The notes: a model not told the origin generated them from the letters alone. 62,315 bases of DNA from Tannerella sp. (GCA_031257565.1 JAIROL010000009.1:1-62315); one strand, 5' to 3'. Counted from the stretch's first letter, positions 1 through 9,112 are shown. Numbers and translations: made by a program.

Positions 1-581
1 CCGCGCTCATACTGGCGAACAAGATTCGCATGGCGGAGTACCAGGCGGTAATCGGACTGTGCCAGATGGAAAAACTCGAAGAACAACACAAAATACGGAA
101 CGAGAACGGAGCATACCTGAATAAAAAACTCGCTGCATATCCCGGTATCACGCCCGTCAAATTGCACAAGGGGGCGACTGCGGCATCCTATTACATTTAC
201 GCGATGGTTTACAATCAGGACAAGCTTGACGGACTTCCGCGTGATAAGTTTATTGAGGCGTTCAACGCCGAAGGGATTCCTCTGTCAACGGGTTATCCGA
301 ACGATCCGCTTTATGGTCAACCGATGATGCGGGAGGTATTCAACTCAGACTTTTATAAAAAGTTTTACACGGCAGACGAGCTGGATTTCGAAAAATACAA
401 ACAGAGAAATCACTGTCCGTCTTTGATTAAAACTTATAATTCAGCTCTTTGGATATGGAATGGCGGCGTCATGCTCGGAACGAAATCCGACATGGACGAT
501 ATCGTCAACGCCGTGGATAAAATTCATAATAATGTGGCAAGACTCAAAATTTTTGGGGCGACACTTCCAAACCGATGTTGA
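1..581 (+). CDS. DegT/DnrJ/EryC1/StrS aminotransferase, C-terminal part (5' end outside window)
   Basis: The reading frame is open from base 3, so the gene begins before the window. The protein aligns along its length with the C-terminal half of the complete DegT-type aminotransferase at 3677-5011: both have RMAEYQ/RITEFQ, then PGITPVKLHKG/PGITPAKLYEG, DKFIEAFNAEG/DKFIKALSAEG, and a final MLLGS-type strand and helix. This family makes PLP-dependent sugar aminotransferases; the PLP lysine would lie upstream of base 1. The last ten residues (IFGATLPNRC) do not match the paralogue and come from a deletion junction near 530-545 that joins this gene to the next one. The protein may still fold, since only the extreme C-terminus is replaced. 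Confidence 0.85.
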   Translation, partial: ALILANKIRMAEYQAVIGLCQMEKLEEQHKIRNENGAYLNKKLAAYPGITPVKLHKGATAASYYIYAMVYNQDKLDGLPRDKFIEAFNAEGIPLSTGYPNDPLYGQPMMREVFNSDFYKKFYTADELDFEKYKQRNHCPSLIKTYNSALWIWNGGVMLGTKSDMDDIVNAVDKIHNNVARLKIFGATLPNRC

Positions 582-1319
582 GTTGGGGCAATTATGATAA
601 TCCCGCATTCAGGGATTTTATCCGCATGAAAACAGACGGAATTGTCGATCACGTAAAACTGGTAAAGTTAACCGTAGGAGCCATGCCCCTTATGTCATGT
701 TGTTCAAGTACGGGACCTATAACGCTGAATGCGATTTCCCTCAACCTGGAACGAATGGCGCCATACCTGGATTTTTTCATGCTGGAAAATGTGGGAACCA
801 ATATCCGATCGACGGATTGGGTTCGTATGGACGCCGAAGCCATGCACCAGAAAGACATTGCCAAACAACGGGAAAACGTACCGGCCATGGCGTTAAGCTA
901 TACGATTTATGAAAAAGGAGGGTATCTGGGTTGGGCGTTGAGCCGTTTCTGGGGCGTCGCCAACTGGAGCAGCACCCTTAATCAACGCCTCGAAGAGGAC
1001 CCGGCCGATGCGCGGGAGATGGAAGATGTGATCCGGGAATGGAACAACTGGGAAGTAAACCACAGCGACCTCGATTACATCAAAGGCGAAGATGTCGCGG
1101 AAGTCAGGTTAGTCGGCAACAGCTATTGCAGAGATAACGGATGGCGGGACGAGCCGCCTCCGGCTGAACCTTAAAAACGATCTTACGCTGGAAGTGACGA
1201 GTCCCGAAACAAAAGAAAAGAAACAGATCATTACCCTGAAAAAAGAAAAAGGATACCATTCTTTACAGGTTGACTTATCCGATATGAAAATATATGCCGT
1301 GGCACAGCAATATGTATAA
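541..1319 (+). pseudogene. Remnant of a large glycan-locus protein, 5'-truncated and frameshifted
   Basis: From about 542 a new frame is open (reading NFWGDTSKPMLSWGNYDN) after a stop at 530, overlapping the tail of the aminotransferase; no start codon with a ribosome site is visible. It runs to a stop at 1172-1174, but the coding sense jumps to another frame near 1100-1155: the frame from 1155 (RLRLNLKNDLTLEV...) stays open to a stop at 1317-1319 and reads like a C-terminal beta domain. The aromatic-rich body (GWALSRFWGVANWSSTLNQRL) resembles TIM-barrel glycosidase-like proteins, but I cannot assign a family. A large deletion removed its N-terminus and an indel broke its C-terminus, so it is unlikely to be functional. 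Confidence 0.65.
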
Positions 1320-1338
1320 ATATGTCAAATTCGCAAAA

Positions 1339-1376
1339 TGACGTTTTTTGAGGGGAAAAAAACGTTTTTTGACTTG
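1339..1376 (+). promoter_or_regulatory. Predicted operator A: tandem half-sites 21 bp apart
   Basis: The 10-mer ACGTTTTTTG occurs at 1341-1350 and again at 1362-1371, exactly 21 bp (two helical turns) apart. The second copy ends 26 bp before the -7 box at 1398. The same layout recurs before three other operons in this window (10287, 12631, 30701). The inferred binder is the XylR/AraC regulator at 9113-10300. Confidence 0.6.
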
Positions 1377-1397
1377 AATAACATCTTCTTATTTCGT

Positions 1398-1405
1398 TAT
1401 TTTTG
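1398..1405 (+). promoter_or_regulatory. -7 box TATTTTTG of the ceramidase/murQ operon
   Basis: An exact TAnnTTTG match 18 bp before the ATG at 1424. No good -33 TTTG lies at the usual 19-20 bp spacing, as expected for an activator-dependent promoter. Confidence 0.6.
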
Positions 1406-1423
1406 TATAAAAATCAGATAGGT

Positions 1424-2803
1424 ATGCCACGATCTATATCATTAACAATCCTGTGTTTATTCTGTTTCTGCAGTTACCTGCTTGCGACGGAAACGGGAGG
1501 CGGACAAACAAATCCGGCTCCGGACAGCCTTTGTATTTCCGTATTTGATATCGACGCAACTCCGCCTGTCGGCAGTTGGTTGGCTTACGATCCCATGGCG
1601 AACCGATGGGATCTGAGCCTCCGCGCCAAAGGAATTGTAATTACAGGCATAGAAAAACCGGTCGTTTTATGCGCGATTGACTGGATCGGTATCGCCAATG
1701 AAAGCCAGGATGCTTTTAAGGAGGCACTGGCGGCAGCGGCAAATACGGATTTTCATCACGTGGCCGTTCACACGTTGCATCAACACGATGCGCCGATCTG
1801 TGATTTCACAGCCGAAACGATTTTAAAGGACGCCGGCATAACGCCGACCAGCTTCAACGGCGATTTTGCCCGTCAAACGATCGAAAGATTAAAAGTCGCC
1901 ATCAGCGAATCCCTCAAAAATCCGCAACCTGTTTCACATGTCAAAACAGGAAATGCGCCCGTTTATCAGGTGGCTTCGAATCGCCGGATTGCGAAAGCGG
2001 ACGGATCCATGGAAGCGATGCGTACGACCGCCTGTAGAGATTCGGCGCTCCGAGCCAAGCCGGAGGGGTTAATTGACCCGGATGTTTCGCTCATCAGTTT
2101 CTGGAATCAGGAAAAACCTATTGCCGCGCTCACCTTTTACGCTACGCACCCGCAAAGCTATTACCTGACGAAAATTGCCAATCCGGATTTTCCGGGAATA
2201 GCGCGGTTTATCCGGCAAATGGAAATACCTGAGGCCCTGCATATCCATTTCAACGGAGCCGGAGGCAATATCGGAGCCGGTAAATACAATGACGGATCGC
2301 CGGAAAACCGGTTGATATTGGCTCGGCGTCTGGCCGACGGAATGAAAAGAGCCTGGGAAAACAGCCTGACGTCTTCCGTTCGCATCAATGAAATTTCATG
2401 GAAAACCGAACCGGTTGCGCTTCCTGTCGCCGACGAAATGGAAGCGCACATTGAGGCGGATATGAAATCAAAAGACATGCGTTACCTTACCAATAATCTG
2501 GGACGTTTAGGCTGGATGAAACGCCGGAAAGCCGGAAAAACCATTGATATCGGATGCTTGGGTATCGGTAATGCCAGGGTCCTGTTCATGCCGGGCGAAC
2601 TGTTTATCGAATATCAGTTAGCGGCCAAAGCCCTGCGGAATGATCGCTTTGTCGCCATGGCGGCGTATGGCGATTACGGCCCTTTTTACATCGGGACAAA
2701 GGAAGCCTACCAACAAGGCGGATATGAAATCCAGTCCAGCCCCGTAACGAAAGAAGCGGAAGAAATCCTGATGAACGCGATTCGTACGCTTTTATCGGAA
2801 TAG
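1424..2803 (+). CDS. Neutral/alkaline ceramidase-like secreted protein
   Basis: An exported protein of about 459 residues with a signal peptide (MPRSISLTILCLFCFCSYLLA). I chose the ATG at 1424 because the upstream in-frame TTG at 1403 lies inside the -7 promoter box. The body resembles the neutral ceramidase N-terminal domain: VVLCAIDWIGIANES, HHVAVHTLHQHDAP (the histidine-rich metal-site strand), ALTFYATHPQSYY, HFNGAGGNIGAGKYND and, near the end, MPGELFIEYQLAAK. Characterised family members are Zn-dependent amidases acting on ceramide, but in Bacteroidota glycan loci the substrate is unknown and could be an N-acyl sugar. It is the first gene of an operon with murQ, an aminotransferase, a second ceramidase-like protein, a kinase and an esterase. 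Confidence 0.7.
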   Translation: MPRSISLTILCLFCFCSYLLATETGGGQTNPAPDSLCISVFDIDATPPVGSWLAYDPMANRWDLSLRAKGIVITGIEKPVVLCAIDWIGIANESQDAFKEALAAAANTDFHHVAVHTLHQHDAPICDFTAETILKDAGITPTSFNGDFARQTIERLKVAISESLKNPQPVSHVKTGNAPVYQVASNRRIAKADGSMEAMRTTACRDSALRAKPEGLIDPDVSLISFWNQEKPIAALTFYATHPQSYYLTKIANPDFPGIARFIRQMEIPEALHIHFNGAGGNIGAGKYNDGSPENRLILARRLADGMKRAWENSLTSSVRINEISWKTEPVALPVADEMEAHIEADMKSKDMRYLTNNLGRLGWMKRRKAGKTIDIGCLGIGNARVLFMPGELFIEYQLAAKALRNDRFVAMAAYGDYGPFYIGTKEAYQQGGYEIQSSPVTKEAEEILMNAIRTLLSE

Positions 2804-2835
2804 CGCTGATAATAATTACTCAAATACATCAACAA

Positions 2836-3672
2836 ATGAGAAAAGTAACGGAAGAACCTTCGCTGTACAATCGCCTTGAAAAAATGACGGTAGAGGAACT
2901 AACTGAGAATATTAACAAAGAGGATAAAAAAGTGGCCTTTGCCATCGAAAAATCGTTGCCCCAATTGGTCAATATGATGAAAGCGATTGAGGAAAAATTA
3001 AAAAAGGGAGGTCGCCTGTTTTATTTAGGAGCAGGTACGGGCGGCAGGTTGTCGGTACTCGATAAAGTGGAACTCCCGAACACGTACGGCATCGAAAAAG
3101 GAATCATCAATTGTATTCTGGCAGGCGGTGAGGAACATCTGGTCGAAGCGCTGGAAGAAAAAGAAGACGATGAAGCAGACGCCACCCGTCAAATGGAACG
3201 ATATCAAGTGAATCCGGACGATTTCGTCGTCGGGATTTCAGCCAGCGGCACAACTCCTTTTGTATTAGCCGGCCTGAAAAAATGCCGTATGGAAGGCATT
3301 GCCTGCGGATGCGTCGTAAATAACCCGGACTCTCCGATTGCAGCAACAAGCGACTATCCGGTAGAAATTGTCATAGGCCCTGAATTTGTCACGGGAAGCA
3401 CCCGGATGAAATGCGGGACGGCACAGAAAATGGTCTTCGACATGATAAGTACTACCGTATTAATTCGTCTGGGACGAGTCGAAGGAAACCAAATGGTGAA
3501 TGTCAGGCTTATCAATAACAAGGTGATTGACCGTTCAACTAAAATGTTAATGGAATTAAGCGGTATCAAAGACTATACGCAAGCGAAGAATCTTATTATT
3601 ACGCATCAAAACGTGAAAAATGCGATGGATTACCTGAAAACAAATACAGCAAATATAAACTTTAATATGTAA
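2836..3672 (+). CDS. murQ: N-acetylmuramic acid 6-phosphate etherase MurQ
   Basis: A cytoplasmic SIS-domain lyase that cleaves the D-lactyl ether of MurNAc-6-phosphate, giving GlcNAc-6-phosphate. At 278 residues it has the family length. It carries RLFYLGAGTGGRLSVLD, VVGISASGTTPFVLAGL and the signature TGSTRMKCGTAQKMVFD. It lies 32 bp after the ceramidase-like gene and 4 bp before the aminotransferase, in one operon. With the kinase at 7019, the MFS transporter at 30898 and NagA at 32300 it forms a full route from MurNAc or GlcNAc to glucosamine-6-phosphate. Tannerella forsythia has a comparable MurT-MurK-MurQ set (established knowledge). Confidence 0.92.
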   Translation: MRKVTEEPSLYNRLEKMTVEELTENINKEDKKVAFAIEKSLPQLVNMMKAIEEKLKKGGRLFYLGAGTGGRLSVLDKVELPNTYGIEKGIINCILAGGEEHLVEALEEKEDDEADATRQMERYQVNPDDFVVGISASGTTPFVLAGLKKCRMEGIACGCVVNNPDSPIAATSDYPVEIVIGPEFVTGSTRMKCGTAQKMVFDMISTTVLIRLGRVEGNQMVNVRLINNKVIDRSTKMLMELSGIKDYTQAKNLIITHQNVKNAMDYLKTNTANINFNM

Positions 3673-3676
3673 CGCT

Positions 3677-5011
3677 ATGAACAGACGTAATTTTATAGAA
3701 AAAGCAGCATTAGCCGGCGGTAGTTTATTATTTATGCCCTCTTTTACGAAAGCGGCTTTCACTGCAGGTAACATAAAACCGGCATTATTAGGTGGAAAAA
3801 AGGCTTATCCGGCAAGTTTCACAGCTTGGCCAATCTATAATGGCCGGGAGGAGGAAGCGCTTCTCAGTACGCTCAGATCCGGTAAATGGGGCCGTTTGGA
3901 TGGTCGGAAGTCCGCGACTTTCGAATCGGAATATGCAAAAGCATTAGGTGTGAAACATACATTGGGATTGGCAAGTGGTACGAGCGCCCTCTATACCATG
4001 TTAGGCGCCATTGGTATCGGTCCGGGAGATGAAGTAATTATCCCGCCTTATACTTTCGTCGCGACCTATAATGTAGTCGTTCTGAATTATGCATTGCCTA
4101 TTTTTGTTGATACGGATATCGAATCATTCCAGATCAATCCGGATAAAATAGAAGCGGCCATCACTAAACAAACGAAAATGATTATGCCTGTTCACATGGG
4201 CGGATCACCAGCAGATCTGGACCGGATTTTACCCATCGGAAAAAAATATAATATCCCGATCATCGAAGATGCCTGCCAGGCACACCTGGCCGAATGGAAA
4301 GGAAATAAAGTTGGCTCATACGGACTGGGTGGCGCCTTTAGTTTCCAATCTTCTAAAAATCTGAATTGTGCGGAAGGCGGGGCGATCTCTACAAACGACG
4401 ACGATTTCATAAGAAGATGTTACAGTTTCCACAACCAGGGACAAGGCGGAACATCTACCTCTTACGGCGTCGGATCCGGAACAAGAGGCGCTAACATGCG
4501 TATCACAGAATTTCAAACCAGTATATTACTGGCTCAGATGACACGTCTGGAGCAACAAGCAAAAACAAGATATGAAAATGCATTGTACCTGACTCAGTTA
4601 TTAAAGGATGTACCTGGCATCACTCCGGCGAAATTATACGAAGGCACAACGAACAGCGCTTACCACCTCTATATGTTCCGCTATAATCCGTCGCATTTTG
4701 CGGGACTAAGCCGCGACAAATTCATCAAGGCGCTTTCCGCCGAAGGTGTACCATCTTCTACCGGATATGGAAAGATGAATATCAGCGATTATGTGACCGG
4801 ACTGGCTAAAAATCCGCATTTCCTGAAAGTCTATGGGGAAAAAGTTATGAAAGAATGGTTGGAACGTAATCTTTGTCCGCAAAATGATAAGCTCACAGAA
4901 CAAGCGCTATGGTTCACGCAAACGATGTTACTGGGTTCCCGAAGCAACATGGAACAAATTGCCGATGCAATTCGTAAAATTCAAAAGTATGCAAAAGATT
5001 TGAATAAATAA
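3677..5011 (+). CDS. DegT/DnrJ/EryC1/StrS aminotransferase with a Tat-type signal
   Basis: A PLP-dependent fold-type-I aminotransferase of 444 residues. The PLP lysine is the K of SFQSSKNLNCAEGG; the upstream IIEDACQAH carries the pyridine-binding aspartate. The N-terminus reads MNRRNFIEKAALAGGSLLFMPS: a twin arginine, a hydrophobic stretch and an alanine-rich end, which is a Tat signal. Tat export would let the protein carry a pre-bound cofactor to the periplasm, which is unusual because most DegT enzymes build nucleotide sugars in the cytoplasm. It lies 4 bp after murQ and 12 bp before the next gene. It is paralogous to the fragment at 1-581. Substrate unknown. Confidence 0.85.
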   Translation: MNRRNFIEKAALAGGSLLFMPSFTKAAFTAGNIKPALLGGKKAYPASFTAWPIYNGREEEALLSTLRSGKWGRLDGRKSATFESEYAKALGVKHTLGLASGTSALYTMLGAIGIGPGDEVIIPPYTFVATYNVVVLNYALPIFVDTDIESFQINPDKIEAAITKQTKMIMPVHMGGSPADLDRILPIGKKYNIPIIEDACQAHLAEWKGNKVGSYGLGGAFSFQSSKNLNCAEGGAISTNDDDFIRRCYSFHNQGQGGTSTSYGVGSGTRGANMRITEFQTSILLAQMTRLEQQAKTRYENALYLTQLLKDVPGITPAKLYEGTTNSAYHLYMFRYNPSHFAGLSRDKFIKALSAEGVPSSTGYGKMNISDYVTGLAKNPHFLKVYGEKVMKEWLERNLCPQNDKLTEQALWFTQTMLLGSRSNMEQIADAIRKIQKYAKDLNK

Positions 5012-5023
5012 ATAAATAAATGG

Positions 5024-7015
5024 ATGAAGATGAAAAAAACACTTTTATATTATAGCCTGTTCTTCCTGCCGACAGTTAGTTCCTGTCATACGGATTATTA
5101 CGACGTCGGAGCTGCCGCCGTCAGTATCGAGCCGAACCGGGAAACCGTCTCGTTGACGCTGGCCGGCTTTGCAAGCCCGGACGAAGGCCGGTTCACGATC
5201 ACATGGGATGATTTGGGCGAATATCCGGTCACCTCATTATCCCGGATCGCCGATTCGGTACTTTTTTTAAACGACAACTACATGTTATCCATTTCGGGAA
5301 AGCAGGATTTACAATCCGGTAAACCATTAGCAATGAACATGCCTGTCAAAGAAATTGCTTTTTTTAAAAATGATTTTTACGGCATTAACCTGAAAGACGA
5401 ATTAGTCAAAGGCGCCAGGACGGATCAAACGATTTCATGGACGATCATAAAACCGGCGATCAAACTGGCGACGCTAACAGCCACAGACGATGGATTATAC
5501 ATTGTAAACCTTGAAAATAAATTATTGAAAGGCATACCGGATGAGGACGGACTTCGTTGGATAAGCGACGATCACATGCCTGGGATTATAAGCCTTACGT
5601 CCGACGCGAAACATTCCTCGCAGCCGTCGAGCGCAGCCCCCGAATCGATCATAAGCCTCGCTTCCGACACGAAACGGCTATATGGCCTGACCAGCCATAA
5701 TACCTTGTGGCAAAAATCGCTTTCCAAAGACGAACCCTGGGGAAAAATCGGCTATAAAAACAATGTGACGTATACGATTGACGCCATCCGGATTGCGTTT
5801 ATTAATAACAACCTGTATGCTATCGACGAAAAAAAACATTTGTATAAAAGCCGGCACAGTACCGTCGGCGACCTGCAGGCAACCGCCATGAGCATCCGGA
5901 AAAACGGCAGAACAGTCGTTATTGTCGGTGTTGATGTGTGTGGTTTTGACAAATCCTTTACCGACCTCATCAAAGAGGAGGTATACCAAAAAAGAGGCAT
6001 TGCCGGAGAGGCTATCCTGATCAATGCTTCGCATTCTCATTTTGCACCGGTGACGCAAAGCTGGATCACATGGCAACCTCCCAATCAAAAACCGGACAGC
6101 TTATATTTGCTGCAGGTAGTCCGGACGGGAATTATCAAAGCGATTGAAGAATCGCTTGATAACGCGCAACCTTCCCGCCTTTACCTTCAGCGGGGAAGCT
6201 GCGATATCGGAAAAAACAGGACGAGGATAGAAGGATATACCATATACGACAATACGGTCGACGTAATAACAGCCGTTTCCGTAAAAGATCAAAAAAAATG
6301 CATCCTTTACCTTGCCGGTTGTCACCCGGTATTTACAGAACCGGAAGTCGGTCATTTTACGATCAATGCGAATTTTCCCGGTTTTTCCCGGAAGTTGTTA
6401 GCGGACGATCCGGATATTGAACATGCCATTTTCCTGCAGGCTTTTGCCGGCGATATTAATCCGAAGGATCCTTTCCGGAAATCCGGCGAACAATTGGCAG
6501 ACAGCGTACTGCAAATCATGAACCGGGCGACGCGACATGAAATCAGGGGCGATCTTTCTTTCTTCATGGACACGATTGCCATTGCCATTACGCCGCCTAC
6601 CCTTTCCGAAATCGAATCGTTTAAAGCGGCAAACCTCCCAAAACAAGGAGAAATGGTGGCAAACAGAGATATAAGATGGGCCGATGTGATGCTTGAACAT
6701 CACCGCAAGAACCGGATGCCTGACGAAATGCCGGTTTATTATCAAACATTGAATGTCGGAAACTGGAAACTAATCGCACTTTCCAGAGAGGTTACAACCG
6801 AATTTGGCATCGTCATCCGGGATCTCTGGCCGGATCGGCACGTTTCGGCAATTGCCTATACGAATGATGTGCCGAGTTATTTAGCGACGGATCCGCATAT
6901 CCGGGCCAAAAATTACGAGGGATACGGATCTTTCTTCTGGTATGCACAACCGAAACCGTTTCCGCTGAAATCATTTGAAAAAGTCATTGACAAGATAAAA
7001 CACATAAATCATTAG
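5024..7015 (+). CDS. Ceramidase-like lipoprotein with an inserted beta-propeller
   Basis: A lipoprotein of 663 residues (lipobox VSSC near residue 21). The start of a neutral-ceramidase-like domain is visible (DVGAAAVSIEP, then LTLAGFASPDEGRF). It is interrupted from about residue 60 to 285 by four or five repeats with the pattern hydrophobic-x-LYxIxxxxxLxK (for example GLYIVNLENKLLKG, RLYGLTSHNTLWQK, NLYAIDEKKHLYKS), like a tectonin-type propeller. The ceramidase fold resumes at TAMSIRKNGRTVVIVGVDVC and continues with ILINASHSHFAP, LAGCHPVFTEP and QAFAGDINPKD. It sits between the Tat aminotransferase and the kinase, 3 bp before the latter. Probably cell-surface or periplasmic; a carbohydrate-amide substrate is inference. 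Confidence 0.7.
   Translation: MKMKKTLLYYSLFFLPTVSSCHTDYYDVGAAAVSIEPNRETVSLTLAGFASPDEGRFTITWDDLGEYPVTSLSRIADSVLFLNDNYMLSISGKQDLQSGKPLAMNMPVKEIAFFKNDFYGINLKDELVKGARTDQTISWTIIKPAIKLATLTATDDGLYIVNLENKLLKGIPDEDGLRWISDDHMPGIISLTSDAKHSSQPSSAAPESIISLASDTKRLYGLTSHNTLWQKSLSKDEPWGKIGYKNNVTYTIDAIRIAFINNNLYAIDEKKHLYKSRHSTVGDLQATAMSIRKNGRTVVIVGVDVCGFDKSFTDLIKEEVYQKRGIAGEAILINASHSHFAPVTQSWITWQPPNQKPDSLYLLQVVRTGIIKAIEESLDNAQPSRLYLQRGSCDIGKNRTRIEGYTIYDNTVDVITAVSVKDQKKCILYLAGCHPVFTEPEVGHFTINANFPGFSRKLLADDPDIEHAIFLQAFAGDINPKDPFRKSGEQLADSVLQIMNRATRHEIRGDLSFFMDTIAIAITPPTLSEIESFKAANLPKQGEMVANRDIRWADVMLEHHRKNRMPDEMPVYYQTLNVGNWKLIALSREVTTEFGIVIRDLWPDRHVSAIAYTNDVPSYLATDPHIRAKNYEGYGSFFWYAQPKPFPLKSFEKVIDKIKHINH
5585..5675 (+). 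repeat. Short internal duplication inside the propeller insertion
   Basis: Two near-identical stretches, around 5585-5612 and 5648-5676, encode IISLTSDAKH and IISLASDTKR. They are separated by a serine/proline-rich linker (SSQPSSAAPES) that looks like a recently expanded blade junction. Confidence 0.5.
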
Positions 7016-7018
7016 CGT

Positions 7019-7873
7019 ATGATATTAATAGCTGATAGCGGCTCCACGAAAACAAGCTGGCACTTAGTTAAGGATGGAAACGTCCGGACGACTTTTTCTT
7101 CGGAAGGGTACAATCCGTGTTACATGAAAAAAGAGGCGATAACGCGCTCCTTAAAAAAGCAACTACCTGAAAATTACGCCTGGGAGCAGGTAAAAGAAAT
7201 TGCATTTTACGGCGCGGGTTGCTACGAAGACAAATATACGGTCATACAAGAGGCCATGCGCCCACTCTTTCCCCAGGCGCGTATTTTTGTGGCAATGGAT
7301 TTGTTGGCTTCTGCCAGGGCATTGTTAGGTAATCAGCCCGGTTTCGCCGCGATTTTAGGTACCGGAACCAATTCCTGCCTGTATGACGGGCGTCAGATTA
7401 CTCATAACATTGACTCTTTGGGCTTTATGTTAGGAGATGAAGGAAGCGGAGCCTATATCGGAAAACGCCTGATTGGAGATTTCATTCGAGGCTATATGCC
7501 GGAAGATATTCAGCAGACTTTTCGTGAAACATACCGACTAACAGCCGATGAGCTGATCGACCGGATTTACTTAGGAGAAAATCCGAATCGGTATTGTGCC
7601 GGCTTTACCCGTTTTATTTCCGGTTACGGGAGAAAGAACGAATATCTGGATTCCGTCGTATATGAAGCCTTTACTGATTTCTTCAACAATATTGTTTGCG
7701 GTTATCCGTCGTTCAGCGACTATACGTTTAATTGCGTCGGAAATATAGGTTGGATATTTAAGGATACGCTGGTTCGCGTGGCCGAAAAATTCCGGATGAA
7801 AACGGGAAAAATTATCAGCGAACCGATGGAAGGGTTGATCGAATATCACAAACTGCCAAATTCAGCGACATAA
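7019..7873 (+). CDS. BadF/BadG-type N-acetylamino-sugar kinase (MurNAc/GlcNAc kinase candidate)
   Basis: An ASKHA-fold kinase of 284 residues. It carries the phosphate-1 motif LIADSGSTKTSWHL at the N-terminus, phosphate-2 AAILGTGTNSCLYDG near residue 115, and the GFMLGDEGSGAYIGKRL glycine-rich loop near residue 140, typical of the N-acetylglucosamine kinase/BadF family. In an operon with murQ it most likely makes MurNAc-6-phosphate or GlcNAc-6-phosphate in the cytoplasm. Starts 3 bp after the ceramidase-like gene. The choice between MurNAc and GlcNAc cannot be read from sequence; Tannerella MurK is the closest functional precedent I know of. Confidence 0.82.
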   Translation: MILIADSGSTKTSWHLVKDGNVRTTFSSEGYNPCYMKKEAITRSLKKQLPENYAWEQVKEIAFYGAGCYEDKYTVIQEAMRPLFPQARIFVAMDLLASARALLGNQPGFAAILGTGTNSCLYDGRQITHNIDSLGFMLGDEGSGAYIGKRLIGDFIRGYMPEDIQQTFRETYRLTADELIDRIYLGENPNRYCAGFTRFISGYGRKNEYLDSVVYEAFTDFFNNIVCGYPSFSDYTFNCVGNIGWIFKDTLVRVAEKFRMKTGKIISEPMEGLIEYHKLPNSAT

Positions 7874-7894
7874 GCTTAAACAATCTCAATTCCC

Positions 7895-8917
7895 ATGAAC
7901 AGAACATTATTCCTACTTGTATTATTGTTATTTCTCGCTACCTGTACAACAAAAAACGTTCAGGACTGGGAATATAAACGCACAGAAATACTGGACAGCA
8001 TGCAGGCGGCGATGGGCATCTTACCGGATCTAAAAAAACTGCCGCCACCTGCCATACAATATACGGATAGCGTTCGCCGATCCGGATATATCTGTTACAC
8101 AGTGATTCTTACCGTAGCGCCAGACGAAGTGGCGCCGGCGTTGCTATATATGCCGTATCCGGCAGAAATGCGAAAACCATGTCCGGCCATGTTGGTATTG
8201 CACTCCACAGGCGCTCCGGGCAAAAAAATTGTAGACGGCCAAAGTCCGCAGGAAAATCGGGCGTGCGGAAAAGAACTTGCTGAAAGAGGCTATATCGTCA
8301 TCGCACCCGATTATCCCGGGTTCGGAGACCTAAGTAATTATGATTTCGAACACGACCGCTACGAATCCGGGACGATGAAAGGTATCTTCAATCACATCCG
8401 GTGTATTGATTTACTATGCCAAATGCCTGAAGTTAATCCGGATAAAATCGGAGTGATCGGACATTCTCTCGGCGGCCACAATGCCATGTTTGTCGCGGCA
8501 TTCGACACGCGCATCAAAGTCATTGTTTCAAGTTGCGGCTGGACGCAGCATGAGTTCTATGACATAGGCCCCAAAGCCGCCGAACAGTACGGAGGCAGGT
8601 TAGGCCCTTACGCACAAGACAGATACATGCCGTTATTCCGGACTAAATATCAATTAGACCCCGAAAAGATACCCTTTAATTACCACGAAGTAATTACGGC
8701 TTTCGCCCCCCGTCCCTTTTTTTCCAATTCGCCGATAAATGATAGCAACTTTAGCGTGGAAGGCGTAAAAGTCGGCGTCGCACTTGCCTCCGAAGCATAT
8801 AAACGCTTCGGAAAAGAAGAAAACTTACAAGTCGTTTATCCGGATACGGGCCATCACTTTCCCCGGGAAATCCGGGAAATGGCCTATAAATTTATTGATT
8901 TACACCTTAAACAATAG
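7895..8917 (+). CDS. Alpha/beta-hydrolase lipoprotein (esterase)
   Basis: A lipoprotein of 340 residues with signal MNRTLFLLVLLLFLATC. An alpha/beta hydrolase of the dienelactone-hydrolase/acetyl-esterase type: the nucleophile serine is in IGVIGHSLGGHNAMF, the histidine in YPDTGHHFPRE, and an acidic residue lies between (FFSNSPINDSNF region). GYIVIAPDYPGFGD precedes the nucleophile as in these esterases. It closes the operon starting at 1424 (21 bp after the kinase), so it probably removes acyl groups from the glycan outside the cytoplasm. Exact ester unknown. Confidence 0.78.
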   Translation: MNRTLFLLVLLLFLATCTTKNVQDWEYKRTEILDSMQAAMGILPDLKKLPPPAIQYTDSVRRSGYICYTVILTVAPDEVAPALLYMPYPAEMRKPCPAMLVLHSTGAPGKKIVDGQSPQENRACGKELAERGYIVIAPDYPGFGDLSNYDFEHDRYESGTMKGIFNHIRCIDLLCQMPEVNPDKIGVIGHSLGGHNAMFVAAFDTRIKVIVSSCGWTQHEFYDIGPKAAEQYGGRLGPYAQDRYMPLFRTKYQLDPEKIPFNYHEVITAFAPRPFFSNSPINDSNFSVEGVKVGVALASEAYKRFGKEENLQVVYPDTGHHFPREIREMAYKFIDLHLKQ

Positions 8918-9075
8918 TTCGTTCTAATTTTAAATTACCGAAGGTTTCCCGGTCCCCTCACCCGTGCCCGCAACAAATAAAACCAAGTTCGTTTTTTTGT
9001 TTATACCGGACAAAACTTATTTCCGATACAACGCCTGTATTTTTTTCAAAACAAACAATCTATTGATATTTTTTT

Positions 9076-9083
9076 TATATTTG
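9076..9083 (+). promoter_or_regulatory. -7 box TATATTTG of the regulator gene
   Basis: An exact TAnnTTTG match 29 bp before the ATG at 9113, in an AT-rich stretch. A lone half-site-like TTCGTTTTTTTG lies farther upstream at 8988-8999, too far from the box to match the arrangement of operators A-D. Confidence 0.6.
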
Positions 9084-9112
9084 TCCCGATAATTTTTCCT
9101 AAAAATGTATCT

